A stretch of DNA of 5,803 nt, taken from positions 1 to 5,803 of the forward strand of contig WAOY01000011.1 of NCBI GenBank assembly GCA_015520985.1, in the 5' to 3' direction. The translations under genes and the position numbers were made by a program. Positions 1-5,086 of the stretch are shown piece after piece (position 1 is the stretch's first letter; every line of letters starts with the position of its first letter). Source of the DNA: DHVE2 group archaeon. Its GTDB lineage: Archaea; Thermoplasmatota; Thermoplasmata; Thermoplasmatales; Aciduliprofundaceae. The notes under the pieces were generated by a model, which made no database searches, was not told where the DNA came from, and saw only the letters and a list, made by a program, of their open reading frames with translations.

Positions 1-164
1 CCCTCGTACGGGGCCACATGAGGCTCAATGTGGGCAAGTACGGGGCTATAAAGAAGAGCGATGAGGAGATTGAAGAGGTAAACGAGGACCTGGACATGAG
101 CGCCCAGGAGCACGAGAGGAGATACCAGCGGAGAGGCTACGGCAGGTACAACAACTACCGCTGA
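1..164 (+). CDS. Probable OB-fold single-stranded DNA-binding protein, C-terminal 53 residues (5' truncated)
   Basis: Only the end of this gene is in the window, read in the frame beginning at base 3 and stopping with TGA at 162-164. The visible part opens with residues like RGHMRLNVGKYGAI, resembling the last strand of archaeal SSB/RPA-like OB folds, where a 'fkGrlqLnvG' segment is typical. A charged linker rich in Glu and Asp follows, then a tail with Arg, Gly, Tyr and Asn (RRGYGRYNNYR). Crenarchaeal SSB proteins also end in an Arg/Gly-rich flexible tail, used for protein or nucleic-acid contacts. If correct, it binds single-stranded DNA during replication and repair. The OB core itself lies outside the window, so the family call rests on about 15 residues plus the tail style. 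It could instead be another small OB-fold nucleic-acid-binding protein. Confidence 0.55.
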   Translation, partial: LVRGHMRLNVGKYGAIKKSDEEIEEVNEDLDMSAQEHERRYQRRGYGRYNNYR

Positions 165-170
165 TCTCGC

Positions 171-182
171 GATAATTTTTTA
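171..182 (+). promoter_or_regulatory. TATA-like promoter element for the LOG-like gene, doubling as a T-rich terminator
   Basis: An A/T-only stretch (ATAATTTTTTAA) is centred about 28 bases before the ATG at 206. This is the archaeal TATA distance if transcription starts at or next to the start codon. No Shine-Dalgarno sequence lies before 206 (the leader is pyrimidine-rich, TCTTATTCTTTTT), which fits a leaderless mRNA. The run of six T at 176-181, 12 bases past the upstream stop codon, could also end transcription of the upstream gene. Confidence 0.55.
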
Positions 183-205
183 ACCCGCAATCTCTTATTC
201 TTTTT

Positions 206-682
206 ATGCTCGTGAACATCGGCGTCATAGGAGGATCTTCCTGCTCCCCCGAGATCTGCGACCTGGCCTACCGTGTGGGGTACCTCGTGGCGAAGCGCGG
301 CGCCGTTCTCGTGTCCGGCGGGATGGGCGGGGTCATGCTGCACGCGTGCAGGGGCGCCAAGGATGCGGGTGGAATAACCCTTGGCATACTCCCCCACGGA
401 AAGGAGGATGCGAATGAGTACGTGGACATCGCCATCCCCACCCACTATGGCCTGGCAAGGAACCACCTGGTGGTGAGGGCTAGCGACGCCCTGATAGCGA
501 TAGACGGGTACATAGGCACCCTCAGCGAGATATCCTTCGCGCTCAACGAGGGGAAGACCGTCGTCTCGCTCCACTCCTGGGACCTCGATGAGGAGAGGAT
601 AACGAAGGGAAGGTACGTTCAGGCGAGGGATGCAGAAGAGGCGGTGGAACTGGCGATGGCGGCGACGGGAAAAAATAAATAG
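206..682 (+). CDS. TIGR00725/LOG-like Rossmann-fold protein, nucleotide-binding, function unproven
   Basis: This 158-residue protein reads as one Rossmann-type domain of the TIGR00725 group, distantly related to LOG/YvdD-type phosphoribohydrolases and DprA/Smf-like folds. Visible motifs are IGVIGGSS (5-12) on the first strand, VSGGMGGVM (36-44) with a glycine-rich phosphate-binding turn, GLARNHLVVRASDALI (82-97), and GYIGTLSE (101-108). The last corresponds to the PGGxGTxxE signature of LOG enzymes, but the PGG part is replaced by D-G-Y-I while GT and Glu remain. The length matches the family (about 150-165). Members probably bind a nucleotide or nucleotide-derived ligand in the cytoplasm, but no reaction is established for this branch. 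The start at 206 is chosen because a TATA-like element lies at the right distance and the first strand begins at once. The stop codon overlaps the promoter of pheT. Confidence 0.8.
   Translation: MLVNIGVIGGSSCSPEICDLAYRVGYLVAKRGAVLVSGGMGGVMLHACRGAKDAGGITLGILPHGKEDANEYVDIAIPTHYGLARNHLVVRASDALIAIDGYIGTLSEISFALNEGKTVVSLHSWDLDEERITKGRYVQARDAEEAVELAMAATGKNK
670..681 (+). promoter_or_regulatory. TATA box for pheT, embedded in the upstream stop codon
   Basis: The A/T-only run AAAAAATAAATA spans the last codons and the first two bases of the stop codon of the LOG-like gene. Its centre is about 27 bases before the pheT ATG at 704, so the predicted transcript starts at or within a few bases of the start codon. 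No Shine-Dalgarno sequence precedes 704 (CCCTTAATCCCACC), supporting leaderless expression. pheT can therefore be transcribed separately from the gene before it. Confidence 0.6.
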
Positions 683-703
683 AGATGCGCCCTTAATCCC
701 ACC

Positions 704-2317
704 ATGCCCGTCATCAGGATTCAGCGCGGAGAGCTCGAGAAGCTGGGAGTTAAGGTTGAGGATCTGGAGGAGAATGTCCGCATGCTCGGGGCGGACTACA
801 AGGGGGTTCACGGCGACGAGATCCTTGTGGAATTTTTCCCAGATCGCCCCGATCTTTACACGGTGGAGGGCATCGCGAGGGCCCTGAAGCAGTACATGGG
901 ATTGGAGGGATTTCGCGAATATCGGGTTGAGGAGGGCGAGGAGAGGGTCATCGTGGACGAATCCGTCTCTTCGGTTCGCCCGTACATAGTCGCGGCGGTG
1001 ATTCGCGGCATAAACGTGGACGAAGGGCTCATAAAGAGCATGATGGACTTCCAGGAGAAACTGCATATAACGGTGGGGCGCAAGAGGAAAAAGATCGCCA
1101 TAGGGCTCCACGACTATGATAGGGTCCGCGGGCCGTTCACCTACACCACCAGGCCAAAGGATTTCTCCTTCGTCCCCCTGGGGTTCGAGGAGGAGATGAC
1201 CCTGGAGGAAATTATAAAGAGGCATCCCAAAGGCATAGAGTATGGCGATATACTCAAGGGCCACGACAGGTACCCGGTGATCCTGGATTCAGAGGGCAAC
1301 GTGCTTTCATTCCCTCCCATAATAAACGGCACCCTGACGCAGATCACAGAGGAGACGAGGAACATCTTCATCGACATGACGGGCACGGATCTCAACGCGC
1401 TTCTCGGGGTCCTTAACATCGTGGCGAGTTCCTTCGCGGAGCGCGGTGCCAGGATCGAGGGGGTTCGCATATCATATCCCGATGGCGAGGTGACCACGCC
1501 GATAATGGAGTACAGGGAGATGAGCCTCTCTAAGGATTACGCGAAACGCCTTCTCGGATTCGATGTGGGTGACGATGAAATCGAACGAGCGTTGAGGAGG
1601 ATGGGGTACCGCGCCACCGTCGGGGAAGAGATCACCGTGGAGATCCCCCCTTACCGCCTGGACATACTGCACCCGGTGGACATAGTGGAGGACATAGCCA
1701 AGGGAATTGGCTACGACACTCTCCCGAGGCGCGGGCTGACGAGGTATCACCGCGGCTCAGGATTCGAATGGGAGAACAAGCTCCGCATCATAATGGTGGG
1801 TCTGGGATTCCTGGAGGTGAAGACCCTCACCCTCAGCTCCATCGCCACGCAGTACCGCCTGATGCGCCTCCCCGCCGAAGATGTCCCCGTGGTGGTTGAG
1901 AACCCTGTGAGCGAGGGCACCGAAACGCTGAGGATCTGGCTCATCCCCTCCCTTATGGAAATACTGAGAAAGAACAAGCACCGGGACCTGCCGCAGAAGG
2001 TGTTCGAGGTCGGGTACGTGCGTGGAGCTTCCCTTGAAAGGCACCTGGCGTTCCTGTATGAGGACTCCCGCGTCGGGTTCACCGATTCCAAGTCAATCGT
2101 GGAGAGAATCCTCGAGGACCTTGGATTCAGCGGGTACGAGGTGGTGGAGAAGGAGCACCCCTCTTTCATACCTGGGAGGGTAGCAGCGGTTAAAGTTGGA
2201 GGTGAGGAGATAGGCTTCTTCGGCGAGATACACCCAGAGGTGCTTGAGAACTTCGAGATATACTACCCCGTGGTTGGTGGGGAAATAAACCTGGAAAAAT
2301 TGGGGTTCAGAGGGTGA
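704..2317 (+). CDS. pheT: Phenylalanyl-tRNA synthetase beta subunit, archaeal short form
   Basis: The 537-residue protein is the beta subunit of the alpha2-beta2 enzyme that charges tRNA-Phe in the cytoplasm. The length is typical for archaeal/eukaryotic-type PheT; bacterial forms of about 800 residues carry extra N-terminal EMAP-like and C-terminal anticodon-binding domains that are absent here. Landmarks are FFPDRPDLYTVEGIARAL (44-61), the B3/B4 editing region with FPPIINGTLTQITEETRNIF (203-222), and the B5 domain (about 270-340) with VEIPPYRLDILHPVDIVEDI (312-331). A catalytic-like domain follows from about 355, with NPVSEGTETLR (400-410), NKHRDLPQKVFEVG (424-437) and GEIHPEVLENF (507-517). 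The ATG at 704 is supported by a TATA box about 27 bases upstream. The partner gene pheS is not in the window, so the two subunits are encoded apart or pheS lies further away. The 3' end overlaps the convergent CBS gene by 11 bases. Confidence 0.97.
   Translation: MPVIRIQRGELEKLGVKVEDLEENVRMLGADYKGVHGDEILVEFFPDRPDLYTVEGIARALKQYMGLEGFREYRVEEGEERVIVDESVSSVRPYIVAAVIRGINVDEGLIKSMMDFQEKLHITVGRKRKKIAIGLHDYDRVRGPFTYTTRPKDFSFVPLGFEEEMTLEEIIKRHPKGIEYGDILKGHDRYPVILDSEGNVLSFPPIINGTLTQITEETRNIFIDMTGTDLNALLGVLNIVASSFAERGARIEGVRISYPDGEVTTPIMEYREMSLSKDYAKRLLGFDVGDDEIERALRRMGYRATVGEEITVEIPPYRLDILHPVDIVEDIAKGIGYDTLPRRGLTRYHRGSGFEWENKLRIIMVGLGFLEVKTLTLSSIATQYRLMRLPAEDVPVVVENPVSEGTETLRIWLIPSLMEILRKNKHRDLPQKVFEVGYVRGASLERHLAFLYEDSRVGFTDSKSIVERILEDLGFSGYEVVEKEHPSFIPGRVAAVKVGGEEIGFFGEIHPEVLENFEIYYPVVGGEINLEKLGFRG
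2283..2300 (-). terminator. Possible T-rich terminator of the CBS gene inside the pheT 3' end
   Basis: Read on the minus strand, the CBS gene stop at 2309-2307 is followed within about 8 bases by a run of five T (2299-2295), then TTTATTT at 2289-2283. Archaeal RNA polymerase can stop on U-rich tracts without a hairpin. The tract lies within pheT codons for Glu-Ile-Asn-Leu-Glu-Lys, so coding need may explain it. Confidence 0.35.
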
Positions 2318-3455
2318 CCCTGCGGAACTCCTGCAACTTTTCCCTTTCTTTCTTCACGTTCCTCTCCAGGGTTTCGAGCACTTCCTTGAAGGCCCGGTAG
2401 AGGTTCCAGTCGTAGCTCTTCGCGAAGAAGAGTTTGCGGTCGGTGGTGAACCTGGCCCTCACGCTGTACTTTATCTCCTCGCTCTCGCCGCTTATGTGGT
2501 GCTCCTCAACGTGGAATGTTAGTAGCTGGGGCCTGAACTCCTTGAACTTGTTTATCTTGTTGAGGAACGCCTCCACCATGTCGTATATCACCATGTATGG
2601 CTCTGGGTCATCCACTTCGAGCCCGGATATCTGCACGAACACGCCCTCCTTCTCGCTTTTACGCATAACCGCCTCCATGACGTCCCTCTGTGATATAACG
2701 CCTATCGGCTCGTTCTTCTCGTTTATCACAGCGCATATGGACGAGCGGAACTCTATCATTTTCTCCACCGCATCCTTGAGCACCGCATCCTCATTGACAT
2801 AGACGGGAGGGCTCATCACTTCCTTCACGTAGACCACTTTCTTCTCCTTCTCCCCGGCAACTTCGCCTAGGCTGGCCCGGTCCTTGACCCTCCACAACGC
2901 CCGGGATATATCGCGCATGTGCACCACGCCGCTCAGGTGCCTGTGCTTGTCCACAACGGGCACGCTGAGCTCGCTTATCTTCTTCATTACATCCACGGCA
3001 TATTCCACCGGGGAGTTCTCCTCCACCACCAGGGGATCGGAGGTCATCACGTCCTCCACAGGGATATTTGCGACGTCCTTCATCTTTGGCACGAGGCGCA
3101 TCACATCGCTCCTGGATATGATACCAACGACCTTCTTGCCCTCCACCACGGGCAGGGAGCGGAACCCGGCGTCTATCATCTTCCTCACGGCGTCCACTAT
3201 GGTGTCCTCGGGTTCTACGGTGGGGGGCTTCACCATGACAGTCTCAACATGCGAGAAGAGCGGGAGGCTCTTCCTCCTTATGAGCGTGCGGTAATTTACT
3301 ATGCCGATCAGATTGTTCTTCTCGTCAACCACGGGTATCTCGTGGAACCCGTGCTCCTGCATCCTGCTTATCGCCTTTGACACGGTGTCCGTGGGATGCA
3401 CAACGATCACGTCCTTCGTCATCACGTCCTTTACCCTGACCTCGTCTGGCTTCAT
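2307..3455 (-). CDS. Four-CBS-domain protein with C-terminal HPF/RaiA-like domain
   Basis: This 382-residue cytoplasmic protein has four CBS repeats at about 8-60, 70-121, 133-186 and 209-263. Each opens with a V.(D/E/T)VM motif and ends in a GI(V/I)...(R/D) type strand such as GIISRSDVMR (111-120) and GVISQRDVME (252-261). CBS pairs (Bateman modules) usually bind AMP, ADP, ATP or SAM and act as energy sensors. The C-terminal part (about 271-375) is not CBS. Its predicted order is beta (VFVQISGL), helix (EPYMVIYDMVEAFLNKINKF), three strands (LLTFHVEEHH, IKYSVRARFTT, KLFFAKS) and a long helix starting DWNLYRAFKEVLETLERNVKK. This matches the beta-alpha-beta-beta-beta-alpha layout of HPF/RaiA ribosome-hibernation proteins, including the 'Dlyaaid..vdkLerqlrk'-like final helix. 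Role inferred: nucleotide-gated ribosome binding. It has its own promoter and Shine-Dalgarno site. The CBS part is certain; the HPF-like part is a fold inference. Confidence 0.9.
   Translation of the reverse strand: MKPDEVRVKDVMTKDVIVVHPTDTVSKAISRMQEHGFHEIPVVDEKNNLIGIVNYRTLIRRKSLPLFSHVETVMVKPPTVEPEDTIVDAVRKMIDAGFRSLPVVEGKKVVGIISRSDVMRLVPKMKDVANIPVEDVMTSDPLVVEENSPVEYAVDVMKKISELSVPVVDKHRHLSGVVHMRDISRALWRVKDRASLGEVAGEKEKKVVYVKEVMSPPVYVNEDAVLKDAVEKMIEFRSSICAVINEKNEPIGVISQRDVMEAVMRKSEKEGVFVQISGLEVDDPEPYMVIYDMVEAFLNKINKFKEFRPQLLTFHVEEHHISGESEEIKYSVRARFTTDRKLFFAKSYDWNLYRAFKEVLETLERNVKKEREKLQEFRRVTL
2337..2355 (+). terminator. Possible pyrimidine/T-rich terminator downstream of pheT
   Basis: Twenty bases past the pheT stop codon comes CTTTTCCCTTTCTTTCTTC on the plus strand, a pyrimidine-only tract with several T runs that could act as a U-rich archaeal terminator. 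It lies in the antisense of CBS-gene codons for a Lys/Glu-rich helix (VKKEREK), which would produce such a tract for coding reasons alone. No hairpin was seen. Confidence 0.35.
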
Positions 3456-3459
3456 TTTT

Positions 3460-3467
3460 TCACCCCC
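3460..3467 (-). promoter_or_regulatory. Shine-Dalgarno site of the CBS gene
   Basis: On the minus strand GGGGGTGA lies four bases before the ATG at 3455, close to the archaeal consensus GGAGGTGA. It fixes the start codon and shows that this gene, unlike the LOG-like gene and pheT, is translated with a leader. Confidence 0.7.
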
Positions 3468-3487
3468 TTAGGTGTATGCGGAAAAGG

Positions 3488-3498
3488 ATAAATAATTT
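3488..3498 (-). promoter_or_regulatory. TATA box of the CBS gene
   Basis: Minus-strand AAATTATTTAT sits in the 48-base gap between the diiron protein gene and the CBS gene. Placing the start of transcription about 26 bases on puts it near 3467, so the leader would be about 12 bases and consist mainly of the Shine-Dalgarno site. This suggests the CBS gene can be expressed independently of the ferritin-like pair upstream. Confidence 0.5.
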
Positions 3499-3503
3499 CC
3501 TCA

Positions 3504-4016
3504 TCAGAACCGTGCATCGAATTCCACGTAGTTGGCGTCTCCCATTATGCTCTCGAACTCCTGCATGTCCTCGTACTCCATCTTGAGTATGTTGTAGTGC
3601 CCTTCCTCTATCTTGGCCATGTAGCGCATCATCCTCGCCAGATCTTCGTCGTCCACCATCTCGGCTATGCCTTCGTAGTACTCCTTGGCGCTCATCTCTG
3701 CCATCATGGCCTTCTCCAGCACCGTGCGTATGTCCGTAGTGGAATTAATCTCGCGGAATATCTCAATCTCCGGGAACTCGGGCAGGTACTCCGGGTTCTC
3801 GGGCAGCACGATCTCCTTTCCCGGGAAGAACTTGCGATAGAGGTTCTCCAGCACCTCTCGGTGCTTATCCTCCTCCCGGGATAGCGCTTCTAGGCGGTTC
3901 TTGAGGAAGGGATTTTTGACCCTATTCGCGGTCTCGCGGTATACCCTCGCGGCCTCGATCTCGCTCTTTATTCCTAGGAGAATCAGGTCCTCTATGCTGT
4001 ACTTTCTCAGATCCAT
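3504..4016 (-). CDS. Rubrerythrin-type ferritin-like diiron protein without rubredoxin domain
   Basis: This 170-residue protein is a four-helix ferritin-like domain of the rubrerythrin/COG1633 type. The diiron ligand set is complete in order: E19 with Y26 in helix 1 (SEIEAARVY), E49-x-x-H52 in helix 2 (SREEDKHREV), E107 with Y114 in helix 3 (AEMSAKEYYE), and E137-x-x-H140 in helix 4 (KIEEGHYNIL). The linker between helices 2 and 3 (about 65-95) is rich in Pro and Glu. No CxxC pairs are present, so the electron-donating rubredoxin domain of classic rubrerythrins is missing; reduction would need a separate donor. Likely roles are peroxide reduction or iron oxidation in the cytoplasm. A strong Shine-Dalgarno (GAGGTGA) lies four bases before the ATG and overlaps the stop codon of the EncFtn-like gene upstream, so the two are co-transcribed and probably translationally coupled. 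It ends in tandem TGA stops (3506-3501). Confidence 0.88.
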   Translation of the reverse strand: MDLRKYSIEDLILLGIKSEIEAARVYRETANRVKNPFLKNRLEALSREEDKHREVLENLYRKFFPGKEIVLPENPEYLPEFPEIEIFREINSTTDIRTVLEKAMMAEMSAKEYYEGIAEMVDDEDLARMMRYMAKIEEGHYNILKMEYEDMQEFESIMGDANYVEFDARF

Positions 4017-4020
4017 GGGA

Positions 4021-4027
4021 TCACCTC
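4021..4027 (-). promoter_or_regulatory. Shine-Dalgarno site overlapping the upstream stop codon
   Basis: Minus-strand GAGGTGA is a near-perfect archaeal ribosome-binding site four bases before the ATG at 4016. The last bases of the preceding gene's stop codon (4028-4026) lie inside it, so a ribosome ending on the EncFtn-like gene sits on the binding site for the next one. This decides the start of the diiron protein gene. Confidence 0.8.
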
Positions 4028-4316
4028 ACTCCTCCATCTCCATTACCTCATCGGCGCCCTCTTCCATGGCCTCTATGATTTCAGGGTCATGGCGCCGCAG
4101 GAGTTCCAGGAACTCCCCGAAGTGCTCCTTCTCCTCCTGCGCGATGTCCAGGAAGACCTTCTTGACCAGGTCGTCCTTCGCCTGCGCCGCCAGCTGCTCG
4201 TACAGGTTTATGGCGTCCAGCTCCGCTATTATCCCTATGCGAATCAGCTCCACGTCTGGCTGCTCCTTCGCAAGGTTTTTCAGCTTCTCCATGTCGAAGG
4301 GTATTCTGGAAAGCAT
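4026..4316 (-). CDS. Encapsulated-ferritin (EncFtn)-like protein, stand-alone
   Basis: This 96-residue protein resembles encapsulated ferritins, half-ferritin subunits that form the iron-oxidising site between two subunits and in characterised cases form decameric rings inside encapsulin shells. From memory of the family, the segment GIIAELDAINLYEQLA (28-43) and the stretch around EEKEHFGEF (61-69) are very close to the N-terminal ferritin-like domain fused to the Pyrococcus furiosus shell protein. The ferroxidase residues E32, Y39, E62 and H65 are all present, and fall on the same numbers as I recall for the Rhodospirillum rubrum protein. The C-terminus (MEEGADEVMEMEE) is very acidic. Start 4316 is preferred over a longer reading from 4370: a TATA box at about 4350 and a GGTGGTAAT leader fit it, and the extra 18 residues do not look like the family. 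It is first gene of a pair with the diiron protein. No encapsulin shell gene is visible. Confidence 0.85.
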   Translation of the reverse strand: MLSRIPFDMEKLKNLAKEQPDVELIRIGIIAELDAINLYEQLAAQAKDDLVKKVFLDIAQEEKEHFGEFLELLRRHDPEIIEAMEEGADEVMEMEE

Positions 4317-4325
4317 ATTACCACC
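4317..4325 (-). promoter_or_regulatory. Shine-Dalgarno-like leader of the EncFtn-like gene
   Basis: Minus-strand GGTGGTAAT directly abuts the ATG at 4316. It differs by one base from the leader of the divergent V4R gene (GGTGGTGAT), which also touches its ATG. It supports the shorter start for this gene. Confidence 0.55.
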
Positions 4326-4345
4326 GGAGGAATATGGGAGTCGAG

Positions 4346-4355
4346 GCATATAACC
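4346..4355 (-). promoter_or_regulatory. TATA box of the ferritin-like pair
   Basis: Minus-strand GTTATATG is centred near 4350, which predicts transcription starting near 4325 and a leader of about nine bases before the ATG at 4316. If the longer reading from 4370 were real, this element would lie inside the coding region. The A/T-rich element at 4391-4400 is nearly palindromic and could also direct a minus-strand start near 4369, so a second promoter cannot be excluded. Confidence 0.5.
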
Positions 4356-4390
4356 CTTTCCTCGCCGCATTTTGATGTTTGCAGCAAAAA

Positions 4391-4400
4391 TTTATAAATA
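4391..4400 (+). promoter_or_regulatory. TATA box of the V4R gene
   Basis: TTTATAAATA, preceded by five A, is close to the archaeal TATA consensus. A start about 26 bases from its centre falls near 4421, leaving a leader of about ten bases that is essentially the Shine-Dalgarno site before the ATG at 4431. This is the strongest promoter-like element in the window. Confidence 0.7.
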
Positions 4401-4421
4401 GTATGCTTGCGTTTTTATCAT

Positions 4422-4430
4422 GGTGGTGAT
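4422..4430 (+). promoter_or_regulatory. Shine-Dalgarno site of the V4R gene
   Basis: GGTGGTGAT directly precedes the ATG at 4431 and matches the archaeal GGAGGTGAT consensus at eight of nine bases. It selects 4431 over an in-frame TTG at 4407, which lies upstream of the predicted transcription start. Confidence 0.65.
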
Positions 4431-5018
4431 ATGTTCAAGACCCGTGAGGAAGCGCTGAAATCTTCGAGGGGCATAATGGGGATGATAACCCGGGATCCCG
4501 CCTTCTCGGAGGATTCCCGCATAGAGCGCCTGGGGCGGAGGTTCGTGATGGTGAGCACCGAGTACTTCGTCACAGGGTTAATGCACGATATAACGGAGTT
4601 CGCAGGCGAGGAGGCGGCGGCTATCATACTCTACCGAGGCGGGTTCAACAGCGGCAGGGTGATATTCCAGCGTTACCTATCCCTGGTGAACGACCGGGAG
4701 ATGGCCCTGGAAATGTGCGCCGCTTCCGCCTGGTACTTCGGGTGGGGAATAGCGACGGTTTACCACGAGGAAGTTGACGGCGAGGAGATCGGATATGCGC
4801 GCATATACGATTCCTTCGAAGCCGAGGAGTACGGTGACGAGGACGCCTTGGGGGAGAAGCGGTGCCACTTCATACGCGGGGTTCTGGCTGGAATAATGAG
4901 CGAGTACGCCGGCAGAATTTATGAGGCGGAGGAGACGAAATGCAAGGCCGCCGGGTACGATTACTGCGAATTTGTGATACGTCCCCGGGAGGAAGTGGAG
5001 AGCATACCCAGTGTTTAA
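4431..5018 (+). CDS. Stand-alone V4R (4-vinyl reductase) domain protein
   Basis: The 195-residue protein matches the V4R family, small-ligand-binding domains first noted in a 4-vinyl protochlorophyllide reductase-related protein and in XylR/DmpR-type regulators. The signature is in the C-terminal third: C145-HFIRGVLAG (145-154), then EAEETKC171KAAG and YDYC179EF. This is the usual 'C.fi.G...G.......E.kC.a.G...C.F' pattern, with three Cys that can hold a metal. The N-terminal half (about 40-115) carries the mixed strands and helices expected before it. No helix-turn-helix, kinase or other output domain is seen, so it would need a partner if it is a sensor. It is divergent from the ferritin-like pair and sits 68 bases before a copper-type ATPase in the same direction. 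A link to metal or redox sensing is inferred from position and the Cys set, not shown. Confidence 0.85.
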   Translation: MFKTREEALKSSRGIMGMITRDPAFSEDSRIERLGRRFVMVSTEYFVTGLMHDITEFAGEEAAAIILYRGGFNSGRVIFQRYLSLVNDREMALEMCAASAWYFGWGIATVYHEEVDGEEIGYARIYDSFEAEEYGDEDALGEKRCHFIRGVLAGIMSEYAGRIYEAEETKCKAAGYDYCEFVIRPREEVESIPSV

Positions 5019-5021
5019 ATA
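5014..5021 (+). promoter_or_regulatory. TATA-like element before the P-type ATPase, overlapping the V4R stop
   Basis: TTTAAATA overlaps the V4R stop codon (TAA, 5016-5018). Transcription would begin near 5043, giving a leader of about 44 bases to the preferred ATG at 5087. It may allow the ATPase to be expressed separately from the V4R gene, as with the pheT promoter arrangement. The match is good but such A/T runs at stop codons also occur by chance. Confidence 0.4.
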
Positions 5022-5077
5022 CGATGGATGCCATGTGTGTATTGCTGCCCTTAATCGTGTACGGGCGGCACGGGGAT

Positions 5078-5082
5078 GTGAT
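5078..5082 (+). promoter_or_regulatory. Weak Shine-Dalgarno site for the P-type ATPase
   Basis: GTGAT, within GGGGATGTGATTG, pairs with the core of the archaeal anti-Shine-Dalgarno sequence and lies four bases before the ATG at 5087. It favours 5087 over ATG 5096 and over in-frame upstream ATG codons at 5024 and 5033. Confidence 0.4.
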
Positions 5083-5086
5083 TGTT

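Noticed and set aside
155..1264. A 369-codon minus-strand open frame opposite the LOG-like gene and pheT
   Set aside because: Both plus-strand genes are recognisable families over the same bases; the antisense product is His/Pro/Leu-rich with no family features, as expected for a shadow frame in GC-rich DNA.
3504..4016. Classic rubrerythrin with rubredoxin domain
   Set aside because: No CxxC pairs occur anywhere in the 170 residues; only the ferritin-like diiron domain is present.
4317..4370. Longer N-terminus of the EncFtn-like protein from an ATG at 4370
   Set aside because: The added 18 residues (Arg/Gly/Pro-rich) are unlike the family, a TATA box would fall within the coding region, and a leader motif fits the ATG at 4316. 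A minus-strand start from the near-palindromic element at 4391-4400 keeps it just possible.
4407..4430. TTG start for the V4R gene at 4407
   Set aside because: It lies upstream of the predicted transcription start and the added residues are simply the translated Shine-Dalgarno region; ATG 4431 has the better signals.
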